Shown here piece after piece: positions 8,088 through 15,232 of a stretch of DNA of 18,911 nt. The notes below the pieces were generated by a model, which saw nothing but the letters and a program-made list of their open reading frames with translations, did not search any database and was not told the origin of the DNA. Position 1 is the first letter of the stretch. The number at the start of each line of letters is the position of its first letter. The translations under genes and the position numbers were made by a program. This DNA is from Desulfobacteraceae bacterium (GTDB lineage: Bacteria; Desulfobacterota; DSM-4660; Desulfatiglandales; Desulfatiglandaceae): contig CP070700.1 in NCBI GenBank assembly GCA_020349865.1, forward strand, positions 2,389,306-2,408,216, in the 5' to 3' direction.

Positions 8088-9525
8088 GAAATTTGAGGCG
8101 CCTGATATGACCGAGGCCCTATGTATAATTAAGCGGGAGTTTGGTTCTGACGCGGTTATCCTTTCAGCCAGAAGCCTGAAAAACCGGAAAGGAATGTTCA
8201 ACTATTTAAAAAAGCCTGGTGTAGAAGTTACAGCAGCAACTGATAACTATTACTTTCAGGAAAAAAGGAAAAAATCCCTTGAAAAAACAGGAATGCCTTA
8301 TGAGGCTGAAACAAGGCGGCTGAGTTATGAGGATGCAACTAACAAGAAGGACTCATCTTATCAGCTCCAAGGAAAACCGTATTATTTGAAAAATAACATC
8401 AACTCCTCAGTAGGAAGAAAACCTGACCGAAGCCCAGATGACGAAATATTTCGCAGATTGCAGCAGTTGCTGCTGAAACAGGATGTAGAAAAAGATATAG
8501 CTGCTCAATGGCTCAAAGGATTAAAGAGAACCCTGGCGGTAAAAAATCCTTTACACCGTGAAGAGGTCAAACAAGGTATGGTCAAGGCTCTCAACAAGAT
8601 TGGAGCGACAGTTAGTTCAATGATAACCGAACGTAAAAGACACAAGGCCATTGCTTTTATAGGACCTACAGGTGTGGGCAAAACGACAACCATTGCCAAG
8701 TTAGCGGCAGTCAATGCCATTAAAATGAAAAAGAGTGTCGCCTTAATTACATTGGATGATCGCCGGATTGCAGCTATTGAACAACTCAAGGTTAATGCGA
8801 GAATCATTGGCATTCCTCTTGAAGTAGCTTCGAACAAAAAAGAGCTTAAGAGAGCTCTCAAAAGACTCAGTAATAGAGACCTTATACTGATTGATACTCC
8901 TGGAATGAGTCAACAGAATGAAAACCAGATAAATGAACTTAAGTCTACCTTTGAAGGGGTGTCGAATATCCAAATCCATCTTCTAATGAGTGCAACTTCA
9001 AATAACGGTATTTTGATGAACATATTGGAAAAGTTCAAAGCAATTTCAATCAAAAGACTAATATTCTCTAAGCTTGATGAAAGCACAACATTTGGAAATA
9101 TAGTAAACCAAATGTGCAGAAGCAAAATCCCCGTTTCATATTTTACAAATGGGCAGGAAGTCCCTGAAAACATAGAAATTGCCTCCCTTGAGAGGCTGGT
9201 GAGCCTGATAATAGATGATACTGGCGAAGGCAACCTCTGGTCTCCTTCGTCGGTAATATGGGAGCAGGAAGAGGGTGGAACTGAGAATGGCCTTGATGGA
9301 AATCATATGGAATTCTATGTGGCAAATAAAACATCAGATGTTTTTCATCATCCGGATTGCAAGTCGGCCAAAAAGATTAAGGGCGCCAGTATGAGCGTCT
9401 TCGAAAGCGCTAAAAGTGCCATAAATGAAGGATATAAACCGTGCAGGTTGTGCAACCCCGGCAACTGGGATGAGTATGGCATGTTTTGTGATGGCATAGG
9501 ACAAAGGAAAAGAGTCAGCAATTGA
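8077..9525 (+). CDS. flhF: SRP-type GTPase FlhF with C-terminal Ada-like zinc-binding module
   Basis: FlhF is the third SRP GTPase (with Ffh and FtsY) and fixes where flagella are built. The 482-residue product begins with the usual B domain (MQIKKFEAPDMTEALCIIKREFGSDAVILSAR, cut here only for description at about 1-34), a variable linker, then the NG domain: P-loop GPTGVGKTT (196-204), G4 SKLD (331-334) and a G5-region FTNGQEVPENIE. Two motifs are altered: LDDRR (226-230) where most FlhF have TDTYR, and DTPGM (273-277) for DTAGR. After residue ~390 and a linker comes a module like the Ada metal-binding domain (PF02805): FHHPDC (423-428) and YKPCRLCNP (453-461), giving likely ligands H424, C428, C456, C459. 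Start ATG 8077 lies behind GGTGGAG, inside the flhA end. Confidence 0.93.
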   Translation: MQIKKFEAPDMTEALCIIKREFGSDAVILSARSLKNRKGMFNYLKKPGVEVTAATDNYYFQEKRKKSLEKTGMPYEAETRRLSYEDATNKKDSSYQLQGKPYYLKNNINSSVGRKPDRSPDDEIFRRLQQLLLKQDVEKDIAAQWLKGLKRTLAVKNPLHREEVKQGMVKALNKIGATVSSMITERKRHKAIAFIGPTGVGKTTTIAKLAAVNAIKMKKSVALITLDDRRIAAIEQLKVNARIIGIPLEVASNKKELKRALKRLSNRDLILIDTPGMSQQNENQINELKSTFEGVSNIQIHLLMSATSNNGILMNILEKFKAISIKRLIFSKLDESTTFGNIVNQMCRSKIPVSYFTNGQEVPENIEIASLERLVSLIIDDTGEGNLWSPSSVIWEQEEGGTENGLDGNHMEFYVANKTSDVFHHPDCKSAKKIKGASMSVFESAKSAINEGYKPCRLCNPGNWDEYGMFCDGIGQRKRVSN

Positions 9526-9558
9526 TAACGGGCTCCTTATGAAGCGGAGAAGAAAGGA

Positions 9559-10467
9559 ATGAAGCAGATAGATTCGATGGGCAAGATAATAAGATTGCAG
9601 AATAGAGTCGCATCCAAGAAGAATAAAAGTGGACAATACAATTGCAGGAATCGTAAAGCGAATTCAAAGGTAATTGCCATAACCAGTGGAAAAGGCGGAG
9701 TCGGAAAAACAAATATTGTTGCCAATCTTGGATTTGCGCTTAGCCAACTGGGGAAAAGGATACTCATTTTTGATGCTGACTTAGGGTTGGGAAATATTGA
9801 TGTGCTATTAGGGCTTACCCCAAAATACAATCTATCTCATGTGGTCATGAGGGAAAAGACAGCGCCTGAAATCATAATCGAAGGTCCTAAGAATATGAAG
9901 ATACTTCCTGCTTCTTCCGGTATTCAAGAACTCACTCAACTAACCGATGGGCAAAGAACCGTAATCCTTAGTGAACTTGATTCGCTGCTTGACCACATCG
10001 ATATCCTATTAATTGATACTGCTGCTGGCATTTCGTCCAATGTGATGTATTTCAATGTGACCGCGCAAGAAATATTGGTTGTAGTAACCCCTGAGCCTAC
10101 TTCCATGACCGATGCCTATGCTTTGATGAAAGTTATGTCACTTAAATATTCGGCAAAAAAGTTTAGATTGCTGGTGAATTTGGCTGCCAATTCCGGCGAA
10201 GCTCGTGAAATTTTCAGACAACTGACAATGGTGTCGAATCGATTTTTGGATATATCTATAGACTATCTTGGTTATGTGCTAGGCGATGAAAATATAACCA
10301 AATCAGTGAGACGGCAAAAACTCCTATGCGATATATATCCTGACAGCTCTGGAAGTAAATGTTTTGCTGAATTAGCAAGGCAAATATGTAAACTCCCGCC
10401 CCAAAGTTCACCAAGGGGCGATAGCAGTTCATTCTGGGACAAACTACTTCAGAATAACTTTGAATAA
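9559..10467 (+). CDS. flhG: MinD-like ATPase FlhG (FleN), flagellar number regulator
   Basis: FlhG is a ParA/MinD-family ATPase that partners FlhF and limits the number of flagella. The 302-residue product has the deviant Walker A KGGVGKT (45-51), FDADLGLGN (71-79), the Walker B/switch segment LLIDTAAGIS (150-159) and VVTPEPTSMTDAYALMK, all diagnostic. The N-terminal tail before residue 37 is basic and lacks a recognisable DQAxxLR motif, the helix through which FlhG stimulates FlhF in studied species; the nearest segment is DSMGKIIRL (5-13). The ATG at 9559 lies 9 bases after GGAG. It follows flhF by 33 bases and precedes fliA by 20, as in many polar flagellates. Confidence 0.93.
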   Translation: MKQIDSMGKIIRLQNRVASKKNKSGQYNCRNRKANSKVIAITSGKGGVGKTNIVANLGFALSQLGKRILIFDADLGLGNIDVLLGLTPKYNLSHVVMREKTAPEIIIEGPKNMKILPASSGIQELTQLTDGQRTVILSELDSLLDHIDILLIDTAAGISSNVMYFNVTAQEILVVVTPEPTSMTDAYALMKVMSLKYSAKKFRLLVNLAANSGEAREIFRQLTMVSNRFLDISIDYLGYVLGDENITKSVRRQKLLCDIYPDSSGSKCFAELARQICKLPPQSSPRGDSSSFWDKLLQNNFE

Positions 10468-10487
10468 TGTAAACGATGTGAATTCTT

Positions 10488-11252
10488 ATGGGATTGGCAC
10501 AAAGGCAAATAGGAAAGCTCGAGACGGGGGAAAATATCTCAAGAGACCAGTTAATCGCCGATTATCTCCCTCATGTAAAGCGAATTGTTCAAAGGATTGC
10601 AGTCCACGTCCCAGCTTATGTGGAAGTTGATGATTTAATAAATGCAGGGATCATTGGCTTGATCCAAGCGGCAGAGCGATATGACCCTACAAGAGATAAC
10701 AAGTTTATTACCTATGCGGCATTCAGGATCAAAGGCGCTGTGCTAAGTGAGTTGCGGTCTCGGGACTTTCTTTCAAAATCAAATAGAAGGAAAGCCAGAG
10801 AAATAGAAAATACTTATCTACATCTGGAGAAAAAATTTGGTAGAAAGGTCAAGGATGAAGAGGTGGCTGAGGAACTGGGTTTAAGCCTGAATGAATTTTA
10901 CAGGATAAAAAAGATTTCCAGCATATCCTTCATCAGTTTTGAGGAAATCGGCTATACATCAAAAGAGGACCGAAAGCGCCTGATGAGCTATCTGATCAAT
11001 GAAGATACTGAGGATGCATTAACCCTAACGAGACTAAATGAACTGGAAAAGTCTGTGGCGCAGGCAATCGGTGAATTGACAGAAAAGGAGCGGATCGTAA
11101 TTTCTCTGTACTACTGGGACGAGTTTACTATGAAAGAGATCGGGAGGGTCTTAGATATCACGGAATCAAGAGTTTCTCAAATCCATTCTCAAGCAATTGG
11201 AAGGCTGCGAAGAAAATTGAATAGGACAAACCTCATAGAGGATTTGCCCTGA
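10488..11252 (+). CDS. fliA: Flagellar sigma factor FliA (sigma-28)
   Basis: FliA directs RNA polymerase to late flagellar promoters and is held inactive by FlgM until the hook is complete. The 254-residue product shows region 2 (DLINAGIIGLIQAAERYDP and FITYAAFRIKGAVLSELRSRD), region 3 (KKFGRKVKDEEVAEELGLS), and the region 4 helix-turn-helix LTEKERIVISLYYWDEFTMK with ESRVSQIHSQAIGRLRRKL. The segment after LRSRD reads F94-L95-S96-K97-S98, where enterobacterial FliA has WVPRS; this is at region 2.3/2.4, near the -10 recognition part. Despite that, a canonical sigma-28 promoter sits upstream of flgM in this window. The ATG at 10488 has no strong Shine-Dalgarno sequence, perhaps to keep its level low (inference). 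Confidence 0.95.
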   Translation: MGLAQRQIGKLETGENISRDQLIADYLPHVKRIVQRIAVHVPAYVEVDDLINAGIIGLIQAAERYDPTRDNKFITYAAFRIKGAVLSELRSRDFLSKSNRRKAREIENTYLHLEKKFGRKVKDEEVAEELGLSLNEFYRIKKISSISFISFEEIGYTSKEDRKRLMSYLINEDTEDALTLTRLNELEKSVAQAIGELTEKERIVISLYYWDEFTMKEIGRVLDITESRVSQIHSQAIGRLRRKLNRTNLIEDLP

Positions 11253-11270
11253 GCTTAAGGGGGAAGTCTT

Positions 11271-11576
11271 ATGCTTGATGGGACAAACATAAACGAAAGA
11301 CTCTCGGCGATCTCCCCTACATACAAAATAATGCCAGTAAAAGAGCGAAATGGCAATTTACAAGACAGGCACTTTAACCAACAATTTCATGGAGAGGAAG
11401 AGGAGAGTAAGAAAAAAGGACATGAGAAGCACATTTTTCGACCTACTGAAATGGTGGGAGGCGACGAGAATAAAAAAGGCTTGCTTGAACTACAGGATAG
11501 AAAAAACAAAAGAAAAATTAGAACGAAAAGGCCAGACCATAATGGTCAGCGGAGAAGAATTGATGTGCTTGCATAG
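11271..11576 (+). CDS. Hypothetical small basic protein after fliA
   Basis: I do not recognise this 101-residue protein. It has no membrane segment or signal peptide and is strongly hydrophilic: an acidic patch EEEE (42-45), many Lys/Arg residues from 46 onward, and a C-terminus ending RRRIDVLA. It looks largely disordered. The ATG at 11271 follows AAGGGGGAAG at good spacing and lies 18 bases after fliA, so translation is plausible. Its place between fliA and a membrane-anchored gene suggests a flagellar accessory role (inference only). A second frame opening at 11350 overlaps it but lacks a ribosome binding site. Confidence 0.6.
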   Translation: MLDGTNINERLSAISPTYKIMPVKERNGNLQDRHFNQQFHGEEEESKKKGHEKHIFRPTEMVGGDENKKGLLELQDRKNKRKIRTKRPDHNGQRRRIDVLA

Positions 11577-11626
11577 ATAGTGCACCATAGCGAAACGGTT
11601 TCATTTCCAGATAAAAGGAGTTTAAA

Positions 11627-12175
11627 ATGGGACATATTGAAATTGAATTTTGGGAAATACTACTCCATGTTTCAGTAATTATTCTCTTATGTGTGACTGT
11701 CGTATGTTTAATCAGAAAAAGGGTCAATAAAAACAGGAGTATTATGAAGGTTGATAATAAAAAATATTTCGGAAGTTTTGGCGACGAGATTCTCTCTCAA
11801 TTGATTAGGCAACAAGCTGAAAGGGCCCTTGAAACTATATATGATACGGTAGAAAGAGAACAGCGGTTTTTGCAGGACCTGATTGAAAAGGGAAATATTG
11901 CAAGAGAGGATAGAACCACTTTTCAGGAAACAGGAAATCAGACCCCTATGCAGTTTTATAAAGAAGACGGAGAAGGTTCGGTTAGCGGCACTTCTGCATC
12001 CGGGCCTCTCCCGTTTAAGGAAGTTGAAAGGCTCGCAGATTTGGGAGTGAGTGCAGAAGATCTTGCTGAATCGGCAGGAATCCCGAAGGGTGAAATTTTG
12101 CTTATGGAAAAACTTGAGAGGTATGCGCATGATACCGTGCGTGAGAATACAAGAAGGGATCGAACACCATGGTAA
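11627..12175 (+). CDS. Membrane-anchored protein with C-terminal helix-turn-helix-like segment (SwrB-position)
   Basis: This 182-residue product has one N-terminal membrane helix (about residues 8-29) followed by a basic stop-transfer stretch (RKRVNKNR), a likely coiled-coil or helical charged region (about 52-95), a low-complexity linker (100-128), and a C-terminal helix-turn-helix-like segment VERLADLGVSAEDLAESAGIPKGEI (split 133-157). That layout resembles small anchored proteins with DUF2802/DUF6115-like C-termini found in flagellar/chemotaxis loci, and its place after the sigma factor parallels swrB behind sigD in Bacillus subtilis. Homology to SwrB is not shown. AAGGAG lies at ideal spacing before the ATG at 11627. 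It is the last gene before the flgF promoter region. Confidence 0.75.
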   Translation: MGHIEIEFWEILLHVSVIILLCVTVVCLIRKRVNKNRSIMKVDNKKYFGSFGDEILSQLIRQQAERALETIYDTVEREQRFLQDLIEKGNIAREDRTTFQETGNQTPMQFYKEDGEGSVSGTSASGPLPFKEVERLADLGVSAEDLAESAGIPKGEILLMEKLERYAHDTVRENTRRDRTPW

Positions 12176-12193
12176 GTTCACAGAAAACAAAGA

Positions 12194-12240
12194 CCCCTAT
12201 AGGCAAAAAGGGGACAGAGGGTAGAAATTGCCTATTGGGG
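12194..12240. repeat. Interrupted inverted repeat upstream of the flgF promoter
   Basis: CCCCTATAGGC (12194-12204) and GCCTATTGGGG (12230-12240) are reverse complements at 10 of 11 positions, 25 bases apart. No T-run follows, so an intrinsic terminator is unlikely. The right arm lies about 77 bases before the sigma-54 promoter at 12317, a usual distance for an NtrC-family activator site; that role is inference. Confidence 0.7.
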
Positions 12241-12316
12241 ATTCTACGTATAGAGAGACTCAGGGTTAACACCCTTTAAATACTGGGAATATTTGTAGAT
12301 ACCCTGACGGCCTCCT

Positions 12317-12332
12317 TGGTATATGTCTTGCA
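12317..12332 (+). promoter_or_regulatory. Sigma-54 promoter of the flgF operon
   Basis: TGGTATATGTCTTGCA keeps the invariant GG (12318-12319) and GC (12330-12331) exactly 10 bases apart and the full TTGCA downstream element of the sigma-54 consensus TGGCACG-N4-TTGCW; the CACG part is degenerate. The predicted transcription start is near 12343, about 60 bases before flgF. It sits in a gene-free gap immediately before a new block of rod and ring genes, which supports it. Confidence 0.75.
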
Positions 12333-12403
12333 CAGTAGAATCCATTGTTAAATTATTTACAAAAGGATTCTCACAATAGCTTAGCGGTTATGGAGTAAGC
12401 AAA

Positions 12404-13186
12404 ATGAGCGAAGCGATATACACGGCCACTTCTGGTGCTTTGGCCTACCAGATGAGATTAGAAGTCCTTTCAAACAATCTCTCAAACATCAATACAGTGG
12501 GATTTAAGCAAGACAGGACGGTTTTCAGGACTTACCTTCCTGGTTCTCAAAAACCCATTACAGAAACCCTGCAAACGCCGCCGACATCAGAAGCACCAGG
12601 AACTTTGGCTCCTTGTCAAACAAGCAACTCCCTGGTGGCCTTTGAAGGCACCAGGACCGACTTTTCTCCTGGACAATTAAGGCATACTGGAAATGCGTTG
12701 GATCTGGCCATTGACGGAAATGGTTTTTTCTGCATTCAAACACAAGAGGGGGTTCAATATACCAGAAAAGGGAATTTTACCATCAACCGGGAAGGGATTC
12801 TGATCACTCCAGAGGGCTTTCCTGTTTTGGGCGAGGGAGGTGAGATAAAAATTGATGGCCAAGATTATCTCGTTGATGAAGAAGGTAATATTTCTGTAGA
12901 TGGAATACAGATCGATACTTTCAAGATCGTCAACTTTACCGACCCTCAGAATGTAAAGAAGGTCGGAAATACGCTGTTTGCACCAGCGGGTTCAAGCTTT
13001 ACTGAGGAAAAAGCCGAACAGTTCAAAGTAAGCCAGGGATTCATCGAACTGTCTAATGTAGATGCCATTAAGGTGATGACAGAGATGATAGAAGTTCTCA
13101 GGGGATTTGAGTCATATAAGAAAGTTATCCAGTCTATTGATGAAGTTACATCAAAAGCAATTGACAAAGTCGGAGGGATTGAGTGA
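12404..13186 (+). CDS. flgF: Flagellar proximal-rod protein FlgF
   Basis: FlgF forms part of the proximal rod. The 260-residue product begins with [20 protein letters not shown] and the rod-protein motif [16 protein letters not shown], has the central [14 protein letters not shown] and [20 protein letters not shown] blocks, and ends with the conserved helix [20 protein letters not shown] followed by YKKVIQSID. This is the FlgE/F/G family; length and pairing with flgG directly downstream favour FlgF over FlgE. The ATG at 12404 lies behind ATGGAG. It is the first gene after the sigma-54 promoter at 12317. flgG starts 31 bases after its stop. Confidence 0.93.
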   Translation: MSEAIYTATSGALAYQMRLEVLSNNLSNINTVGFKQDRTVFRTYLPGSQKPITETLQTPPTSEAPGTLAPCQTSNSLVAFEGTRTDFSPGQLRHTGNALDLAIDGNGFFCIQTQEGVQYTRKGNFTINREGILITPEGFPVLGEGGEIKIDGQDYLVDEEGNISVDGIQIDTFKIVNFTDPQNVKKVGNTLFAPAGSSFTEEKAEQFKVSQGFIELSNVDAIKVMTEMIEVLRGFESYKKVIQSIDEVTSKAIDKVGGIE

Positions 13187-13217
13187 AAAGGAATTACAGA
13201 AGAAAGAGGAGGTTAGA

Positions 13218-14006
13218 ATGTTAAGGACTCTATGGATAGCAGCTTCAGGCATGCAGGCACAGGCATTAAATATTGATGTCATTTCAAATAACTTGGCCAA
13301 TGTCAATACTGCTGGGTTCAAACGGAGCAGGGCTGATTTTCAGGATTTGCTGTATCAGACACTTCGGCCGGCAGGATCCTCATCCTCAGCGGGAACACAA
13401 GTGCCAACCGGCATCCAACTGGGTCAGGGGACGAGACCGGTTGCCACTCAGAAGATTTTCCTCCAGGGAGATTATCAACAGACACAAAATGAACTGGATC
13501 TCGCCATTGAAGGCGATGGCTTTTTTCAGATCTTACAACCCAATGGCGACGTTGCATACACCAGGGCGGGTGCATTTAAGTTAGACAGCGAGGGACGAAT
13601 AGTCACATCTGACGGATTTTTTATGGAGCCGGAGATCGCTGTGCCCACCGATAGTCTTGTAATCACCATCGGAACGGATGGAACGATCTCGGTTCTACAG
13701 GCAGGAGAGAGTGAGCCTGTTGAGGCTGGAACCATTCAGCTCGCCAGGTTTGCCAATCCTGCAGGACTAAAGAGTATCGGAAGGAACCTTTATATTCCTA
13801 CATCTGCTTCAGGTGAGGAAATTACCGGCACCGCAGGAGAAGATGGATTTGGTACCATTGCTCAAGGATACTTAGAGATGTCCAATGTTAGTGTGGTGGA
13901 TGAAATGGTTAATATGATTGTCGCTCAAAGAGCCTATGAGATCAACAGTAAGGCTATTCAGGCAGCCGATGAAATACTACAGATGGCCAACAATATTAAG
14001 CGGTAA
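13218..14006 (+). CDS. flgG: Flagellar distal-rod protein FlgG
   Basis: FlgG builds the distal rod that crosses the peptidoglycan and outer membrane. The 262-residue protein (the family's usual length) starts [20 protein letters not shown], followed by [59 protein letters not shown], and ends with [20 protein letters not shown] and [20 protein letters not shown] chose the ATG at 13218 because it has a very strong AGAGGAGGTT upstream and fits homologous N-termini; an in-frame ATG at 13107 lies inside flgF. The 18-residue FlgG-specific insert that straightens the rod is represented by the [11 protein letters not shown] region. Confidence 0.97.
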   Translation: MLRTLWIAASGMQAQALNIDVISNNLANVNTAGFKRSRADFQDLLYQTLRPAGSSSSAGTQVPTGIQLGQGTRPVATQKIFLQGDYQQTQNELDLAIEGDGFFQILQPNGDVAYTRAGAFKLDSEGRIVTSDGFFMEPEIAVPTDSLVITIGTDGTISVLQAGESEPVEAGTIQLARFANPAGLKSIGRNLYIPTSASGEEITGTAGEDGFGTIAQGYLEMSNVSVVDEMVNMIVAQRAYEINSKAIQAADEILQMANNIKR

Positions 14007-14031
14007 AAGAAATATATAGGAGATTCTTCAA

Positions 14032-14097
14032 CGGTTCCAATATCCTATCGGTCCAATATTCTCCCACTTTGGCAGGTGGGAGCTAAGAGGAGCTAAG
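14032..14097 (+). repeat. Repeats and hairpin in the flgG-flgA gap
   Basis: The 101-base gap holds three repeated structures. CGGTTCCAATATCCT (14032-14046) is imperfectly repeated as CGGTCCAATATTCT (14049-14062). CTCCCAC (14061-14067) pairs with GTGGGAG (14076-14082) as a 7-bp hairpin with an 8-base loop. GGAGCTAAG occurs twice (14079-14087 and 14089-14097). The second copy supplies the only Shine-Dalgarno-like GGAG for flgA, 15 bases from its ATG. Lack of a T-run argues against a terminator; an RNA structure limiting flgA translation is inference. Confidence 0.6.
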
Positions 14098-14107
14098 CGC
14101 AAGTATA

Positions 14108-15118
14108 ATGAAGTACCAACAGCACATATTTCACACTTCGAGAAATCTCTTCACTGTAATTGTGTGCTTATTGACCTTTTTTATCGTATCACAAATGTCG
14201 GGGAATCCATTCGCAGCAGGCATTAATACTATCAAAGTCTTTAAAAAGGCTAAGATAAAAGGTGATAAGGTACGGTTGGGGAGAATTGCTACCATAAGAG
14301 GTGAAGATTCTGAACTGATTAATAAACTCAGAGCTATTGTCATTTCAAAGGCCCCCTTGCCGGGAAAGTCACGCCGGATTGATGAAGATTACATCAAGAT
14401 CCGATTGAAACAGAATGGGATTGATTTGTCTCAAATCAGGCTGCTGGTCCCTGGGAAAGTCGAAGTATACAGGGATGTTATCGAGATTCCCAAGGAAAAG
14501 ATTGAAAAGGTCATCTTGGATTTTGTGTACGGCATGGTCCCCAGAGATAAAGAAAGAGCTCGAGTTAAAAAGGTTCATGTCAGCAGCAATGTATTTCTTC
14601 CAGAGGGAAAAGTCACCTATAGTGTTGTGCCCCCTAAGAACATGGATTTTTTAGGAACTATACCACTGTCAGTCCTTTTTAAGGTGAACGGGAATTTTCA
14701 AAAGAAGGTTTGGGCAACGGTCAATATTGAGGTGCTGACAGAAATGGTGGTCACCAAAAGGCCCTTGCGGAGACATCAGCTTATAACCGAAGATGACATT
14801 CAGTTAAAAGAAATGGATCTGGCAGAAGTAAAATCCAATTCTGTGACCAACTATGAAGAGGTGCTGGGCAAAAGAACCAAAAGGGCAATCAAGGCCAATG
14901 AGGTTTTAAGAACCGATCACATTGAACTCCCCCCTCTAGTCAGGCGCGGAGACGTGGTGTCAATTATTGCCGAATCGGATGGACTAATGATCACCGCCCT
15001 CGGAGAGGTCAGAAAAAGAGGTTGTCGAGGCGAAAGGATTAGAGTTGTGAATCTTGACTCCAAAAAAGGCATATATGGGCGCGTTCTGGATTCCAACACG
15101 GTAAAGGTGGATTTTTGA
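14108..15118 (+). CDS. flgA: P-ring assembly chaperone FlgA
   Basis: FlgA is a periplasmic chaperone that promotes polymerisation of FlgI into the P ring. The 336-residue product has an N-terminal hydrophobic export signal (about 14-29, possible cleavage near A37), a middle region of mixed strands, and the C-terminal SAF-type FlgA domain from about residue 211: VTKRPLRRHQLITEDDIQLK, VLGKRTKRAIKANEVLR, RRGDVVSIIAESDGLMITAL and RIRVVNLDSKKGIYGRVLDS. That domain is diagnostic. The ATG at 14108 has a distant GGAG, so the start is less certain than most here. Position between flgG and flgH is common in deltaproteobacteria-like clusters. Confidence 0.93.
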   Translation: MKYQQHIFHTSRNLFTVIVCLLTFFIVSQMSGNPFAAGINTIKVFKKAKIKGDKVRLGRIATIRGEDSELINKLRAIVISKAPLPGKSRRIDEDYIKIRLKQNGIDLSQIRLLVPGKVEVYRDVIEIPKEKIEKVILDFVYGMVPRDKERARVKKVHVSSNVFLPEGKVTYSVVPPKNMDFLGTIPLSVLFKVNGNFQKKVWATVNIEVLTEMVVTKRPLRRHQLITEDDIQLKEMDLAEVKSNSVTNYEEVLGKRTKRAIKANEVLRTDHIELPPLVRRGDVVSIIAESDGLMITALGEVRKRGCRGERIRVVNLDSKKGIYGRVLDSNTVKVDF

Positions 15119-15134
15119 TACCTGGAACCCCCAC

Positions 15135-15180
15135 TTTGACCGTTCCCCTCAATGGGAAAGAGGGGAAGGGGTGAGTCAAA
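15135..15180 (+). repeat. Two-part hairpin in the flgA-flgH gap
   Basis: TTCCCCTC (15143-15150) and GAGGGGAA (15160-15167) form a perfect 8-bp stem around a 9-base loop. Outside it TTTGAC (15135-15140) pairs with GTCAAA (15175-15180), leaving a small internal loop. No T-run follows, so a terminator is unlikely. It lies about 50 bases before the flgH start and may mark RNA processing or affect translation (inference). Confidence 0.65.
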
Positions 15181-15232
15181 TACTAAAACAGAACGGTATT
15201 TGTTTAATTTTTCTCATAGGAGCTTAGCAAAT

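Noticed and set aside
11350..11580. Alternative frame overlapping the 101-residue gene
   Set aside because: No ribosome binding site, fully overlapped by the frame with the better start signal, and no recognisable features.
13107..13217. Longer FlgG starting inside flgF
   Set aside because: The strong AGAGGAGG at 13205 and the conserved N-terminus [15 protein letters not shown] place the start at 13218.
15152..15232. Longer FlgH starting at 15152
   Set aside because: It would place 27 polar residues before the lipoprotein signal and overlap a hairpin; the start at 15233 gives a normal signal and lipobox.
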